Of a stretch of DNA of 64,000 bases, positions 1-11,007 are shown in pieces. The notes under the pieces are model-generated. The model had not been told where the DNA came from. It worked only from the letters and a program-made list of their open reading frames with translations, and did no database searches. How positions within the stretch are numbered: position 1 is the first letter of the stretch; every line of letters starts with the position of its first letter. Both the position numbers and the translations under genes were made by a program. Where the stretch lies: assembly GCA_036872755.1 (NCBI GenBank), contig JAVHNS010000009.1:806001-870000 (forward strand). Reading direction: 5' to 3'. The stretch is from Orbilia blumenaviensis (lineage: Eukaryota > Ascomycota > Orbiliomycetes > Orbiliales > Orbiliaceae).

Positions 1-536
1 CTTTTGCACCGTAATCTTGCACATTGCGGAAGAACTTATATCCACTTGGTGCGAGCGGCATCTATCTAGGTTAGCTTGGATATTGGGAATGAATGAGCTG
101 CTAATAGAACTCACATTTCCCTGTGGCACATTGGCCAACCAGTACGAAGTAGTCGCCCTTCTTTCAAGGTGTCCTTCTTCCGTTCCATCTGTTGGCAATG
201 TACTGTGCTCATCAACAGGTTCGATTCCTGGAGAAAGACTATCCAGAAGGGCCCTTGGGCCCTTGCGTCTTCGAATTGAACTCAGATTTTGCCAGGAGAC
301 GGCTGGCCCATTCAAAAGGGATTTGTCTGGTGCAACATGGTGGGTATTGCGTTCGTTATCCACCATATAGGGCGGAGGCGGCTGAGTGTGTATAATAGTA
401 ATTAGTATAATGTGAAAGTTTCTAAAAACGGTGACAGCGTTTATACCTGAGGAGATCCAATGGGCAGTGGCAAGTCTGATTCAGCCAAAACAAAAGAGAA
501 AAAACATAAAAAGAGCAGCAACAAAGTCTGCTGCAT
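1..536 (-). CDS. GH55 / pectate-lyase-superfamily secreted protein, 5' part only (runs off left edge)
   Basis: Proposed exons: 447-536, 115-381 and <1-61, all phase-consistent, with introns of 65 and 53 nt. Exon 1 starts MQQTLLLLF and gives a clear signal peptide ending near VLAES. Exon 2 opens PPPPYMVDN and carries a KGPRALLD segment and TSYWLANV. Exon 3 reads MPLAPSGYKFFRNVQDYGAK. The pair YWLANV...APSGYKFFRNVQDYGAK is what I know from the start of fungal exo-beta-1,3-glucanase (GH55) / Pectate_lyase_3 proteins, just before their first beta-helix; that family assignment is inference from memory. The intron before exon 3 has GTGAGT, a GCTAAC branch site and a TAG acceptor. Without splicing the frame also stays open to the edge, but loses the family match. 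Catalytic residues lie outside the window, so activity cannot be judged. Expected role: extracellular beta-glucan or polysaccharide degradation. Confidence 0.72.
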
Positions 537-2577
537 AGTTGAATTGCCCGTCATGTGAGCGGTTGTAAGCCGTGGCTTAGACTTAATATTCAGTACGTTG
601 CCTTTTGAATATTTTCAATTCTTTGACTTCTTCTTTTACTAGAATAAGAGGGATGTATAGGAGCTTTTAGGATCAGTTGCCTCTTTTGAGGCAGCTAGGA
701 GGTCTCTTCAATTATAAACATAACAGTATCGATCTTCATCCTGGCTGTTCGGTCGTGTCTGTATTTCCCGTCCTTTTGTCTAAGAACTGATACGACGAAC
801 TTTCAAATGATAATACCACTATCTATTCATTCTAGGGAATATGACTCGATAAACGTCCAAAGTTAACTGCAACTTGAGGCAGGGTCATTACCCGTGCCTG
901 TCCGGCTATCGTAACGATGACGAGCCCGGGGCACACTTCCTTGGACCGAAACTTAACTTTGACCAAATTGAGCGATTTCCCGCTCGTGGGGCACGTGAGG
1001 CCCTTGTCCTTGTGGAAGGAATTGCTGAAAAATCCATATTTAATCCGGCTAGAGCAAAAGGATCCAGATTGAGTCCGTGGAATCTTACTTTCGTATATGC
1101 GTGCAGGCGTAGCTTGTGCCTCACGGACAATCTATATATCATATGTGCAATATAGTCGTTCATTGCATGGTGGCCACCAGTGGCGACAAATAGATAAACC
1201 GTCGACTGATTAGGCTAAAAAGGATGGCAATATTCTCGCGAATAGGTGTGATGTAGTGTCAATATTAACAAAGAGTTGAGTCCCGTAACTGTGCCGCGCG
1301 TGTGCGGTTGGCAGATCGTATTTACAAAAAATACAAGGGTGCTGATGCTCACAGGTACGGCTTGGTCAGCTGAAGCTTGGTATTGCTTGTTATTGCTTGT
1401 TATCGTAAAGAACAGGGATCTGAGCCTGTGGTGACTCTTACTCTTAAATGGGAAACAGGGCTCTACATGAATGTGGCATCTTCGATAGGTAACGACGATA
1501 TGAGATATCAATCTTTAATAGAGTAATACGAGATCAAAAAATTTCAAAACTAGTATTACATAAAAATACTTTCAACAACAAAAAGATACGATAAATTAAG
1601 ATAATTCTAAAGGCCTTTTGATATACTGGTAGTACCACTCAATGAAACGATGGTCCGACTGTTTGTTGAGATAAACATGAATACCTGATACATAAGTATT
1701 TAAGTAGATAACAGAAAGTAGTAAAATAAAACTAATATAATACTATTTATATAAGTACCTAAGTAATTTACCGAGCAGTATTTGCGTCTTTCTTTTTATA
1801 GGTATAAATAATACTTGTATTTATAATTTACTATTCCGTATAATATAGATACTTACCGGCCTGAGAGCACATTAATTGCCTAGGCTGAGTTACAGTTGCA
1901 ATATTGTTTTCTATCTGCAAGCTCCTTATATTTAATAAACCAGGGTCTCTTTCTACCGCGCCATCGTACCAATAAGACGAGAATGTCACAAAAGCAACCA
2001 CGATGACTGGTTTTTCGGATCAAGTACTGCTCCTGGTATTGCCAAATTGTTTTGTATATTCGAAAGCGGCACACGGTAAAAAGAAAAAGCACAAAGTTGG
2101 TCTTTTTCTTTGCAGAAATTATAGACACTACATATCGTTTCGTAAGCCAGGATGTGCCAAACCATCTGAAAGGGTATACAGGAACCATATTTCTCTCGCT
2201 TTTACCAGCTAGCGGTATATTTTGGCTTTTCGCAAGTAAGAAAACCGGTAGGTCTCCTTTGGTTGAACTGTGCAGAGAGGTTATGCCCCGTATAAAATAT
2301 CTCCTTTACGGAAGAGCATGGTTTCGTGGGGGCCGGTTTTTACATAGCTAGTGTGTTTCCGAAGGTCCGGGCAGTACGTGTACAGCGTAGGGGCACTCTG
2401 CATTATAAACACCAATTCCGCAGTTTGTTTCAGAAGGAATACTTTATCTAGATATTTATGCCCGCATTAGTCTCTCGTTCTCCTTAGTTATACGTGGGCT
2501 TCTCAAATCCTTCAGCCCAATATCTTTCATCTGCTACTTTTTAAAGTCTACTTAGGTCGAAAAGCCGGCCAGAAAAC
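537..2577. other. Intergenic spacer, no supported gene
   Basis: About 2 kb between the divergent GH55-like and metallopeptidase genes, so it should contain both promoters. Open frames on both strands are at most about 100 codons, overlap each other and resemble nothing I know. The stretch 1500-1860 is strongly AT-rich. A 10-nt unit (TATTGCTTGT) is repeated in tandem at 1381-1403. I see no RNA gene or transposon end. Confidence 0.6.
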
Positions 2578-3831
2578 ATGTGGGGTGTCAAGAGACTGGT
2601 ATTCAGAGCAGTTCTATTGTTCTCGCTTCTCCTAAAACCGTCTTTCCAAATTGGTATTGAAACCTGTTTTGAAGTGGTTACTGAAGGCGAGGGCGCTTGC
2701 AGCGCTGCTGACATTCAGCTGTTGAATGTGTTCTACAATGATGCCGTCGCCCTTCTCAGGGCAGGAATTAGCATATACGACAACTACAAGAGCCCCAATG
2801 TTGGAACCTTCTCTCACCTTATCAGCTGGGCGAACGGACAAGCGTTCTTCGGGCTTAGACCCCAAAGAGATGCAAATGAGGATATAACAAATATCCCTGA
2901 GGAGGGGGGTAGATGGGATACAGTACGTAGTAAGTACCGCTCGGTGCAGTGAATATCTATACAAAATACAATTCAAAGCGATGCATGAACCAAGAAATTT
3001 CTTACTCGTCTTTGCGATCGCAGAAATTCTGTCTAGGACACAAAGGTTCTTAGCGGGGGAGGAGGACATCCTCAACATCAACACCAAGCCATATATCTAC
3101 TGTCGTGACTGGTGGATAGAACGGGTACCAGATATTAATGCACCTAAGCTCAAAGAAGGAATTCCTCCATCCAACCCAAACCCAGGCGGACTGGAGTCGC
3201 CCCCTACCTCTATTCTTAACGCCTACAGGTCTTATTTGTTTGAAAATGGTGTACGAAATACCAAAGAAGTGTGGTGGAACAAAATCAATAGGGAATATTA
3301 TGTCCAAAGTCCGATGCCTGAAGGAACCCTTGGAATGACATGGAAAGGCGATGGTACTGAATCCACAAAACCAAGAACCGTCCTCACCGATCGAGTTTTT
3401 AGGGAATACGGCAGAAGACTAGTAGCGTCACATAGTGATGTTACAGCTATGACTGGAATCAACACCTATTATACTGGAGCTGCTACTCTTGTACACGAGA
3501 TTATCCATCTCACAGCCGAGGGCCAAGACAATGACCATTTCTGTAAGCAATATATCTCTAAGGCTTTTTACTATTTCCAATTCTCTAATATCAAAGTTTT
3601 AATACAGACGGGTTTGGAGATATAGTCGTCAGGAATCAACAACTGCTTACGCGGCTAGACCAAGGAGATAGGACCGCTCTTCAAGAGTTCTATGAATTGC
3701 AGTATACAGCCGATGCATACGCGTGGTACTGTTTATCTGCATACCTATCAAGCGTCAGTGGCATGACACTTTTTTTTGCTACTGGCGCCGGCCTCAATGC
3801 TGAGCAATGGGACGATATCCCTGCCGCTTAA
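2578..3831 (+). CDS. Secreted HExxH zinc metallopeptidase, aspzincin (M35-like) type
   Basis: Exons 2578-2929, 3024-3542 and 3608-3831 (introns 94 and 65 nt) give a 364-aa protein. The N-terminus MWGVKRLVFRAVLLFSLLL is a signal peptide, so the product is secreted. The zinc-binding HExxH is seen as LVHEIIHLT near residue 275. Downstream, TADAYAWYC resembles the (N/T)AD-YA-W block of fungal lysine-specific metallo-endopeptidase-like proteins, where the Asp is probably the third zinc ligand as in aspzincins; this is family knowledge plus inference. The middle of the protein is poorly conserved. Splicing is well supported: the second junction joins HF to YGFGDIVV and removes an in-frame stop. The expected role is an extracellular protease. 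The substrate cannot be inferred. It sits in a stretch with other secreted proteins. Confidence 0.75.
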
Positions 3832-4935
3832 TAATATCTATTGAATGGCGGAACTCGTGATAGTGAGGCTACAAAGTTGATTTTGGGGAGGCCTAGTTGT
3901 GTAATCTTGTTACAATGATGTCAAAAGTAGCGGCATTAGCATTGCCGTCACCTATAAAACTGCACTGATTACCTTCCCTCTTTTAACAGTAATGATAAGC
4001 AAGTATTCGGAAACCATAAACGATCCTGTTCCCCCGCCTATCTTGCACTCAACGGGAGGGATCACTGTTTTCTGCTTGGTTTTTTAATATCGCGTCCTAG
4101 ACCGCCATTATCTATTTTGAGTATCCATGTGTTCTCAGATAACTTAAGGGTTTGTGTGATAATTGAAATCCATATTTTCTTAGGTATTGCCTTTCCGTGA
4201 AGCTGTAGAATTGTGGATTTTAGTGAACATAAATCTAGAAACCAAGAAGTCATTATTTGGCACTACCCACATGTTACTCGATTGCTGAAACTATTGAAAC
4301 TTTTAAACCACCAAAGCCAAATATTCGACCATTTTCCGACGGTCTATTATTGTCATTATTACTTCTCAAATTAACTTTGATGTAGACAACTATACAAATA
4401 CCAACCGTCATTGGTTAGACCTGATTTCAGGTCTAACGCCTAGAACTAGTCTCAATGGTGCCATTCAATTAACCTAGGTCTTTTACCGAGCGTCATATCA
4501 TGTACCTTGACTTGTTTCTAATGCGGGGTCGCTGTGCCACAATCGGATTGAGCTATTATAAACGTCCCCATAATATATACCATACGAGTTTTTGGCAAAC
4601 TTGAGAGCTGATTTGTGGGCTCCCTCTAGCTGACCTAAGACAATATAGTTTCCTTGGTTGACTATGAAATAGATTTAGACCTGAACTGTGGAAACCTTCT
4701 GCCAAATTTGCCATTTTCTCTCCAACGGTACCTACTGGAGAATATATTTTGAGCTTGAGGTTCGTCATGATCAAAGGGTAATTACAAAGACGAAAGAAAA
4801 AAAAACAATGCTGCATCTTAGGTATTTGGTTCCTACATAAACTCTCATCTTTCCTTCTGATTCAAGTTTGTCTACCATTGCGCTAAGAAATACTCTTTGC
4901 TAAAAAGTTACCCATGCTATTATATATCTTAAGCC
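3832..4935. other. Intergenic spacer with a perfect palindrome
   Basis: No gene is supported. The spacer lies between two genes on the + strand and so holds a terminator and the F-box promoter. Frames at 4062-4253 and 4556-4816 (-) are short and featureless. It contains the inverted repeat listed at 4414-4437 and a third half-site at 4675-4684. Confidence 0.6.
4414..4437. repeat. Perfect 11-bp inverted repeat, 2-nt spacer
   Basis: Left arm GTTAGACCTGA (4414-4424), spacer TT, right arm its exact reverse complement (4427-4437). The 10-mer TTAGACCTGA recurs at 4675-4684. It lies about 500 nt upstream of the F-box start codon. It could be a protein-binding dyad or a hairpin; function is unknown. 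Confidence 0.85.
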
Positions 4936-6937
4936 ATGTCCAAATCTCAGGATACGGCCTATTTGTTTCTATTAGAGCGAGTACCTAATGAAATCAAGAC
5001 AATTATCTTAGAACTGGTAAGCCTCTGTGCTCAATATTTAAATTTTTATCGGTATTTCCATCTCTAATGTTTTTTGGAACATGAGCACATTCATTCAGTT
5101 GGACTTTTCCGACATAAAATCACTTCGCTTAGTAAGCAAGGCGCTTTCGCCAATCTGCAATGTCATTCTATTTCGTCGCATGCGCCTTCTTCTCTCTTAT
5201 GGACAATATCCGCCTCCAATTCCTGATCCAGATATTTGGCCACCGCTACCCGCCAAACCGTCATTTACGATAAGAAAATATGAAGCTTTCGCCTCTTTCC
5301 GTCAGAGAGACATATTTCGCGATGTCCAGAGTCTCGAAATACTGTCATACACCCCGGATGCCGTCCGTGGATGTGATGGAGACGTAGCGATCAAGCATAG
5401 GATGGGAGTTTTCGTTTCGACATGCAATTTCCAGGGCTATGCACGCGAATTTCACACCGAGGCCTCGGTTAATGAGTTGGTGGATGCTATGAACAGTATG
5501 ACACGGTTAACTTCATTGTAGTCAGTATAATCGCCGTTACGAAATGTCTATGTATGAACACAGCGCTGATTTTACTATAGCATGCACACCGACTTCTTAG
5601 AATATCTCGAACACGGACAATTGTCGTTGGATTTCCTTGCCAGCAGGGTAAAGAGCTTCAAGATTGTCTCTAAGTTCAACGATGGCATCCTCCCATCCAC
5701 AGGGTTCTTCTTGTATCTGGTTACCTTGGAGGCGCACCCTGTTCTACTTTCGAAAGCCAAGGAAAACGGTTTGGTCAATCTACCTAACCTCAAAAGCCTG
5801 GTTGTTTATGGCGGGCGGGCAAAAGATTCTCGCCGGTTGCTTTCTAGCCATGCCGCGCCACCCCCGGAAGCCCCACTTTTTAATCTGAATGAATTTTTGG
5901 CGGCACAGGAATCTCCGTTCACTTTAGTATCCTTATCACTCAAAACACTCGGGCAAACCTTTTTACAGCAGATGATTACATCTCCAGGGGAAATCAATTC
6001 CGCCCTAATAACTCCTTACCTATCGAACTTGCGGAGGCTATATATTGATTTTGACTATATAAATTACAGTAATATGAACTCAGATCACATCTGGGACGTT
6101 TTTAGGGTCAACAAAGTTCACCTCGAAGACATAAGGCTTATGCACATCTCCAAGCAGCTGATATCGTACCTCAGGTCATATCGAGACACATTAAAGTCTG
6201 TGCAGATCGAGGTGCAAGCGTCTCATCCGCTTGGTGGTTTCTTTAAGCCCGCGAGGGCTATGTGGCAGGAGCTCGGCACAATATTTTGGAGAGATGTAAT
6301 ACCTGCGCACTCCAGCACTTTACATACGCTACGGGCAAAACCGAGGCATAATCGCAACTACGGATATAGAGAATTAATGCAGAAGGGGCAACTAGAGTGC
6401 TATTTGCCGGACTCATGGTCCCTGGCAAACAATCCGACGGCCCAGGAAGCTATTGAAAGGTGTGAGCGATTGAGGGATCTTGCGGTTTTCTCTATCGACA
6501 ACGAGGATCGGCCATTCGAGCAAGTTATTTGGCTTATGATCAAGCAGCCTAAACTCCGTAGATTCACCTTCTATCACGACTACTGTACTGAATGGGAGTA
6601 TCCTGATGGGCGGACATCTAACGTATTCCACTCGGCGGCACGTAGGCTCCTACAAGACGCTTTAGGATGGAAAGGAAGTGAAGACGTTGGAATTCTTGGT
6701 GGATTTCGAGTGAGAAATCCACTAGAAATTGAGCTTTATCCAGCCGGTAAGCTAAAAACGTACTTCGACTGGAATCGTATAGCATGGATGCTGGTACAAG
6801 TTGAGCTTGATCGCAAAGAACCAAAAGATGGGGAGAGGGAATTGGATCTAGATGAGGGACTCATTGAAAGGGTAGAAAGACTAGGGAGCTTGAGAGCATT
6901 TGGTCATAGTGTTTGTGTGGATAATTGGTCAAATTAA
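4936..6937 (+). CDS. F-box protein, 618 aa
   Basis: Exons 4936-5016, 5099-5517 and 5581-6937 (introns 82 and 63 nt). The first exon is only 27 codons but supplies the first half of the F-box: LERVPNEIKTIILEL joined to LDFSDIKSLRLVSKALSP, the usual fungal F-box spread over residues 14-50. F-box proteins bind Skp1 and bring substrates to SCF ubiquitin ligases. The remaining 560 residues are Leu-rich with no repeat I can name, as in the large lineage-specific fungal F-box families. The second junction, at ...MTRLTSF-MHTDFLEYLE, removes a stop and preserves the frame. The substrate is unknown. Neighbours suggest no pathway. Confidence 0.8.
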
Positions 6938-7373
6938 AATAGTTGATGTGCTTAGAAGTGATGATATTCTGTTCCTTATGGATGAGTTGATTGTATGTCC
7001 TAAAAATCTACGGTTCAAATTTGGTCTTGTAAACCAGCTTCTCGAAATAGCTCGTTTAGATCCTAGTGTGATAGTACCTTCCTTATATCTGTATATAAAT
7101 ACTAGTACATATTTAGTATATGCTTAGAAGTCACGTGCTTCGATTCCAGCCGCACTAGTCCGCCATTTGTCTCCCAGCGAAGTCGGCTGGCCTGCCTTTA
7201 CAACCTGAGAAATGGCTAGGAGATTATCATTGTTGTGATAGTGCTACATACAATTTAAAAGAGGAACCTCTGTGTTGGGAACCCTAAGAATTTAAATTAT
7301 TTTACTATCAAGCATATAATAGCTATGGTTTACTAGGAATAGTGCTTTTGTAGTAATTAGATAATTGCAGATC
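6938..7373. other. Spacer between convergent F-box and LysM genes
   Basis: 436 nt, AT-rich, holding the 3' ends of two convergent genes. No coding signal. A TTCGATTCC motif at about 7139 resembles a tRNA B-box core, but no tRNA fold can be drawn around it. Confidence 0.55.
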
Positions 7374-9115
7374 TCATGGGTCTGGGAAAATACAAGCTTC
7401 CAAATTATAATCCGAAGTATAAGAACAACCGCCAAAAGTCCTCGAAGGATTACCAGATCTGCATCCCCTCAAAACCAGAACCAATTGGTCATAGCACTGC
7501 GTATTTGTAACAGAGAACCCACCCTTGCGGATCTGAAGATCAATAAGGACGGGCTGATTGTTGGGACGTTGTTCTGAGACGTAGGGTAGACCAGTCTCGA
7601 GATACTTTGCACTGGTGCCTACCAAGGTTTTACAAGCACTAGAGATGGCAGTATAAAGCCCATCCCCAGCCCAGAAACTGACCGGAGTAGGGTCTTTGTT
7701 CGAGGCTGAGATGCATCCAACTGTTGTTGTCATTGGGAACTGTGATGGTTGGTAAATAGGATGGGTCAAAGCTGTAGTAGTCTTTGTCGTCGTCGTGGTA
7801 GTTTTAGTAGGTGTTGTAGTAACTTTGGTGGTAGTCTTGACAGAAGTGGTAGTAGCCTTGACAGAAGTAGTGGTAGTCTTGACAGAAGTGGTGGAGGTTT
7901 TGACTGAGGTTGTTGTGGTTGTAGTAGTAGTGGTAAGGGTAGTGGTAGTAGGCATTGTGGCACGTGGATTGGCAGCATCTCTACTAACACAAACCCATGT
8001 ACCAACAGTAAGTCCAGTACCACTTGGTCCTAAGGTAGGATTCCAGGCTAATAAATGAGGAGGAAAAACTATTGATGGGCCCTTCGCGTAAATCGAGTTT
8101 ATTGTATCACCAGTAGCAACAAGGTACCAAGTATTACAGTCATGTACTTGACCAGGAAGAATTTGAACTGGGTAGTCTGTGCTGAACCCTGGAGGTAGTC
8201 CAGTACTGGATGGAGTAGTACTGGATGTTGTGGTCGTAGTTGTTGGCGGCTGGTAGCCAACCGTGCGGATACAGATATAGACATTACTGGGTAATACTAA
8301 ATTGCCCTCGCAATAAGGAGTAATACCGTAGTTCCAATCCTCCAGGTTGTTGATGCTGAGACCGGGGACGTTTAGCGGACCATCATTTGCTGATATAACC
8401 AGCTCACAGTTGTATCCTGCGTTAGGTGTTTTGTAGAACAAATCGCAGTTAGGGACGACCCCTCCAGTAATCAAAGGGGACGGAGTGCTGAGTGTGTTAG
8501 TCGACGACGTAGCACTGCTGGTTTTGGTTGAGGTGCTCGTAGTAGTCGTGGTCCCCGCTATGGTACCAATGTGTATGCAATAACGCCAGTATGGCTGGAC
8601 GTTCGAGCAATCGCGTCCTAGTGCAGGGTTCTGGGTGAAATTTGTTGTTAGTATCGATATATCTATATTTTCATGTTCCCGCATTTTGGGTTCCTTCAGA
8701 ACTTACATAGGCCTTTATTTGATCTACACCGATAAATCCAATGTCCGCTAAGGTCTCACAGGTATCGCCTATTATTTTGATAAAACACAAGTTAGACATG
8801 TTATATATTCGAAATCGATTAATCGCAGCCCAAGTTTTGATTCAGTGTTTTAGCCGCTCACCTGGGTATGAAATAATACAATCGTCACAATTTGGGGCTA
8901 TGTCGGGCTCTTTATCACCATCACAAGACTCCTCTGTTTTCCAGTAAATAGTTAATAAGGAGAACCGATAAGATTATTATAATCATTAGCATGGGAGCTT
9001 TACGTCTCTTATGCAAAGGGAAGGTTTTCGAAAAGGAATAATCTACTTCTGCTAGCGCAACTCTCAACCCTATGGCTGTAGCCCACAGCAGAAACTGGTA
9101 CTGCATTTCTATCAA
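7374..9115 (-). CDS. Secreted LysM-domain protein, three LysM-like modules and Thr-rich linker, 500 aa
   Basis: Exons 9004-9115, 8862-8933, 8707-8768 and 7374-8630 (introns 70, 93 and 76 nt) sum to 501 codons. The start MIEMQYQFLLWATAIG... carries a signal peptide; the inner Met (MQYQ) is an alternative start. LysM1 (about 53-105) reads YPGDTCETLADIGF...IKAYNPALGRDC and is rebuilt only by splicing. LysM2 (about 144-202) and LysM3 (about 247-298, ATGDTINSIYA...LLAWNPTLG) follow, separated by Thr/Ser linkers. A Thr/Val/Lys-rich tract (about 309-375) precedes a Cys-containing C-terminal domain without a known name. Fungal LysM proteins bind chitin or chitooligosaccharides, and many mask fungal chitin from hosts. 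Whether this one does is inference. Intron 1 uses GTAAAG and is the least certain. Confidence 0.82.
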
Positions 9116-10603
9116 GGCCAGCAGTGGGAGTAAAAGACAAAGGCAGTTTCTCGATGGAAAGGGCCCCGTAGCAGAGGTTATGTTTCAGAATGAGAAAGAC
9201 AAGCTTCTACCAAGAAATCCAAGGTGCACAGGTGGTTGTCACAGTATGCTTGGAATTGGAGTACTATCTCAGCGAGCTGGATCCCTTTTATATACAACTA
9301 TTGCAGGTCGCTATTAAAAATAAGGAGAGCATTTCTAAAGCTTTGGAGTGCTGATGGGTATAGTTCCAGCGGTTTCCAACACCGTATACACAATCTGACT
9401 CAGTGGCTCCACCGTGGTACCGTGACGCATTGCTATACGCCCAAATCAATGAGCGTTGAAAAGGAGCAAAGGAAGCTTATTCTGGATCAAGGGTTTATTG
9501 GGCATTGACGCATTCACAAAATAGCTCATCCAAAAATTATTTTCTTCTTTATGTTACAACTTTAATATATTACTATGTGGATGTGGTATTTTTTCCATGC
9601 CCATGCGCGTCTACGGCGCAGTAATTAGCGGATAACAACCCCCACGGAGTTTACTTATCTATCCAAAGGGCTTACCTGAGCCGCGATTGCGCAGCCCGGT
9701 TATTCTTTTGAGTAAATTGCCTGATATCCATGGCATACCGTAATACGAGCTGATGGGGAGAGAAATTATATCGATGCCCGTGTCCTCGTATACGTATAAC
9801 ACGGGATTATAATGTATTATAATAGTTTAACAGGCCAAAACTTCGGTAGAGTGACGAGCTCGGAATTAGCATAAATCCTAGGCCGATGGTGTTACGAAAC
9901 CCTTGTAATAGCTAGGTTAAATGATGTTAAGTAAACTGCTTTTACATGCCTTTAAGAATTTAAAAAAAGTTCCAGGTATACGCAGTTCCAGGTATATATA
10001 CTTGCAAAATGGAATTTTTTGATAAGAAAAGAATTAGGTGGGCATTATCTGGGGAAGAGTTCGCCCTTTTATATCACTTACCGATACCTGTATATTTCAG
10101 GCATGTTGTTCGTTTTATCAGTTCCGCAATTCTCTCTAAAAAATTCGAAGAAGAGTTTTTGGAACAGGGGAGATGACTCTGAGCGATCGGCAACATATAT
10201 AGTTCACTATAGAAGGTGTATAGCTTTGAAGTTGGTAGAAGCGATATACTAGCAGTAGTAACAGCGCTATGATACATAAACTCAATACCAAAAAATAAAT
10301 ATTCCCCTGGCTACAAGTAGTCGTGTCAATCCTTCCACAAATACTTGTAACTCCCGAATTCCCAGAAACTATAAAAGGGAGCAAACGAGTCTCGTAAACC
10401 GGCCTCCGCGAAGTAGCCCGCACTGTGTGTAAGAGCAAACAGTATTTCCCGCATCGATATACACTCACCATTACTTCCAGGTAAGCTAAACGAGCCTTAG
10501 CCTTAGCCTTAGCCTTTTTTTTGGACTATAACAACATAAAAATACAAGCGCTACTATACCTATACAGGGCAGTCCTGATAAAATCATAAAGATAGCCCAT
10601 TTA
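9116..10603. other. Intergenic spacer, possible small membrane-protein frames
   Basis: Contains the LysM promoter. Frames at 9072-9508 (+) have no recognisable content. On the minus strand, 10136-10471 holds a frame with a hydrophobic segment, LVLSLCIIALLLLLVY. Just upstream on that strand a GTGAGT...ACACAG pair could mark a short intron, but no convincing start exon exists, so I do not call a gene. An imperfect duplication, AGTTCCAGGTATA, occurs near 9968-9995. Confidence 0.45.
10493..10515. repeat. Short tandem repeat, TTAGCC unit, just under four copies
   Basis: The hexamer TTAGCC is repeated just under four times, followed by a T8 run. It differs from the fungal telomere unit TTAGGG. Read on the minus strand in one frame it encodes alternating Arg-Leu at the end of the 56-codon frame at 10486-10656. 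Confidence 0.8.
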
Positions 10604-11007
10604 CTACTTTCCAGCCAAAAGATCCTTAAGAGATTCAAGAATATCTTCTGCCGCATTACGTATTGTTTCTAGCAGTGGAAATATAAATGGGGACGGTGAC
10701 GGGGCTCCTGGTTTTGTACGACAACTGTAGATCTGAAGTTCATCCATCTTGCAGATTAGCCCGTCCTTGCAGTCGGAGTCCTGGGTACACCCCTCTATAA
10801 AAGAACACCAGAAAATAATGGGTTAGAATCACACTCCTTTTTGTTAAGGCGTTGACATTCTAATTATGTTTATGGCCGCTTACCACCGAGTTCATGGTCT
10901 CCACGTTTAAAATTAGATGTCATGCCGTTTGAAGAGCTTTCGGCTGGCAGAGCGTTTGTGGCTACCCCAAGGGCGAGTAAGACAATGGTTATGGATGGGA
11001 CTTTCAT
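10604..11007 (-). CDS. Small secreted cysteine-containing protein, 104 aa
   Basis: Too short per exon for a simple frame search. Exons 10884-11007 and 10604-10794 (intron 89 nt: GTAAGC donor, TTTATAG acceptor) give exactly 105 codons. The start MKVPSITIVLLALGVATNALP is a signal peptide. A dibasic FKRGDHEL at about residue 34 looks like a Kex2 processing site. The mature part has cysteines in EGCTQDSDCKDGLICKMD and YSCRTKPG, a C-x5-C-x5-C-x10-C pattern likely to form two disulfides. A Ser/Pro linker (GAPSPSP) and an amphipathic C-terminus ending LKDLLAGK follow. No family is recognised. Size, signal and cysteines fit an effector-like or defence-like secreted protein, which is inference. It neighbours other secreted-protein genes. 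Confidence 0.7.

Noticed and set aside
215..245. GGTTCGATTCC, a tRNA B-box-like sequence
   Set aside because: It lies inside coding sequence of the GH55-like gene and no D-arm, anticodon arm or acceptor stem can be paired around it.
7795..8058. Val-rich frame on the + strand
   Set aside because: Antisense translation of the Thr-rich linker of the LysM gene.
10493..10515. TTAGCC repeat as an interstitial telomere
   Set aside because: The unit is TTAGCC, not TTAGGG, and there are fewer than four copies.
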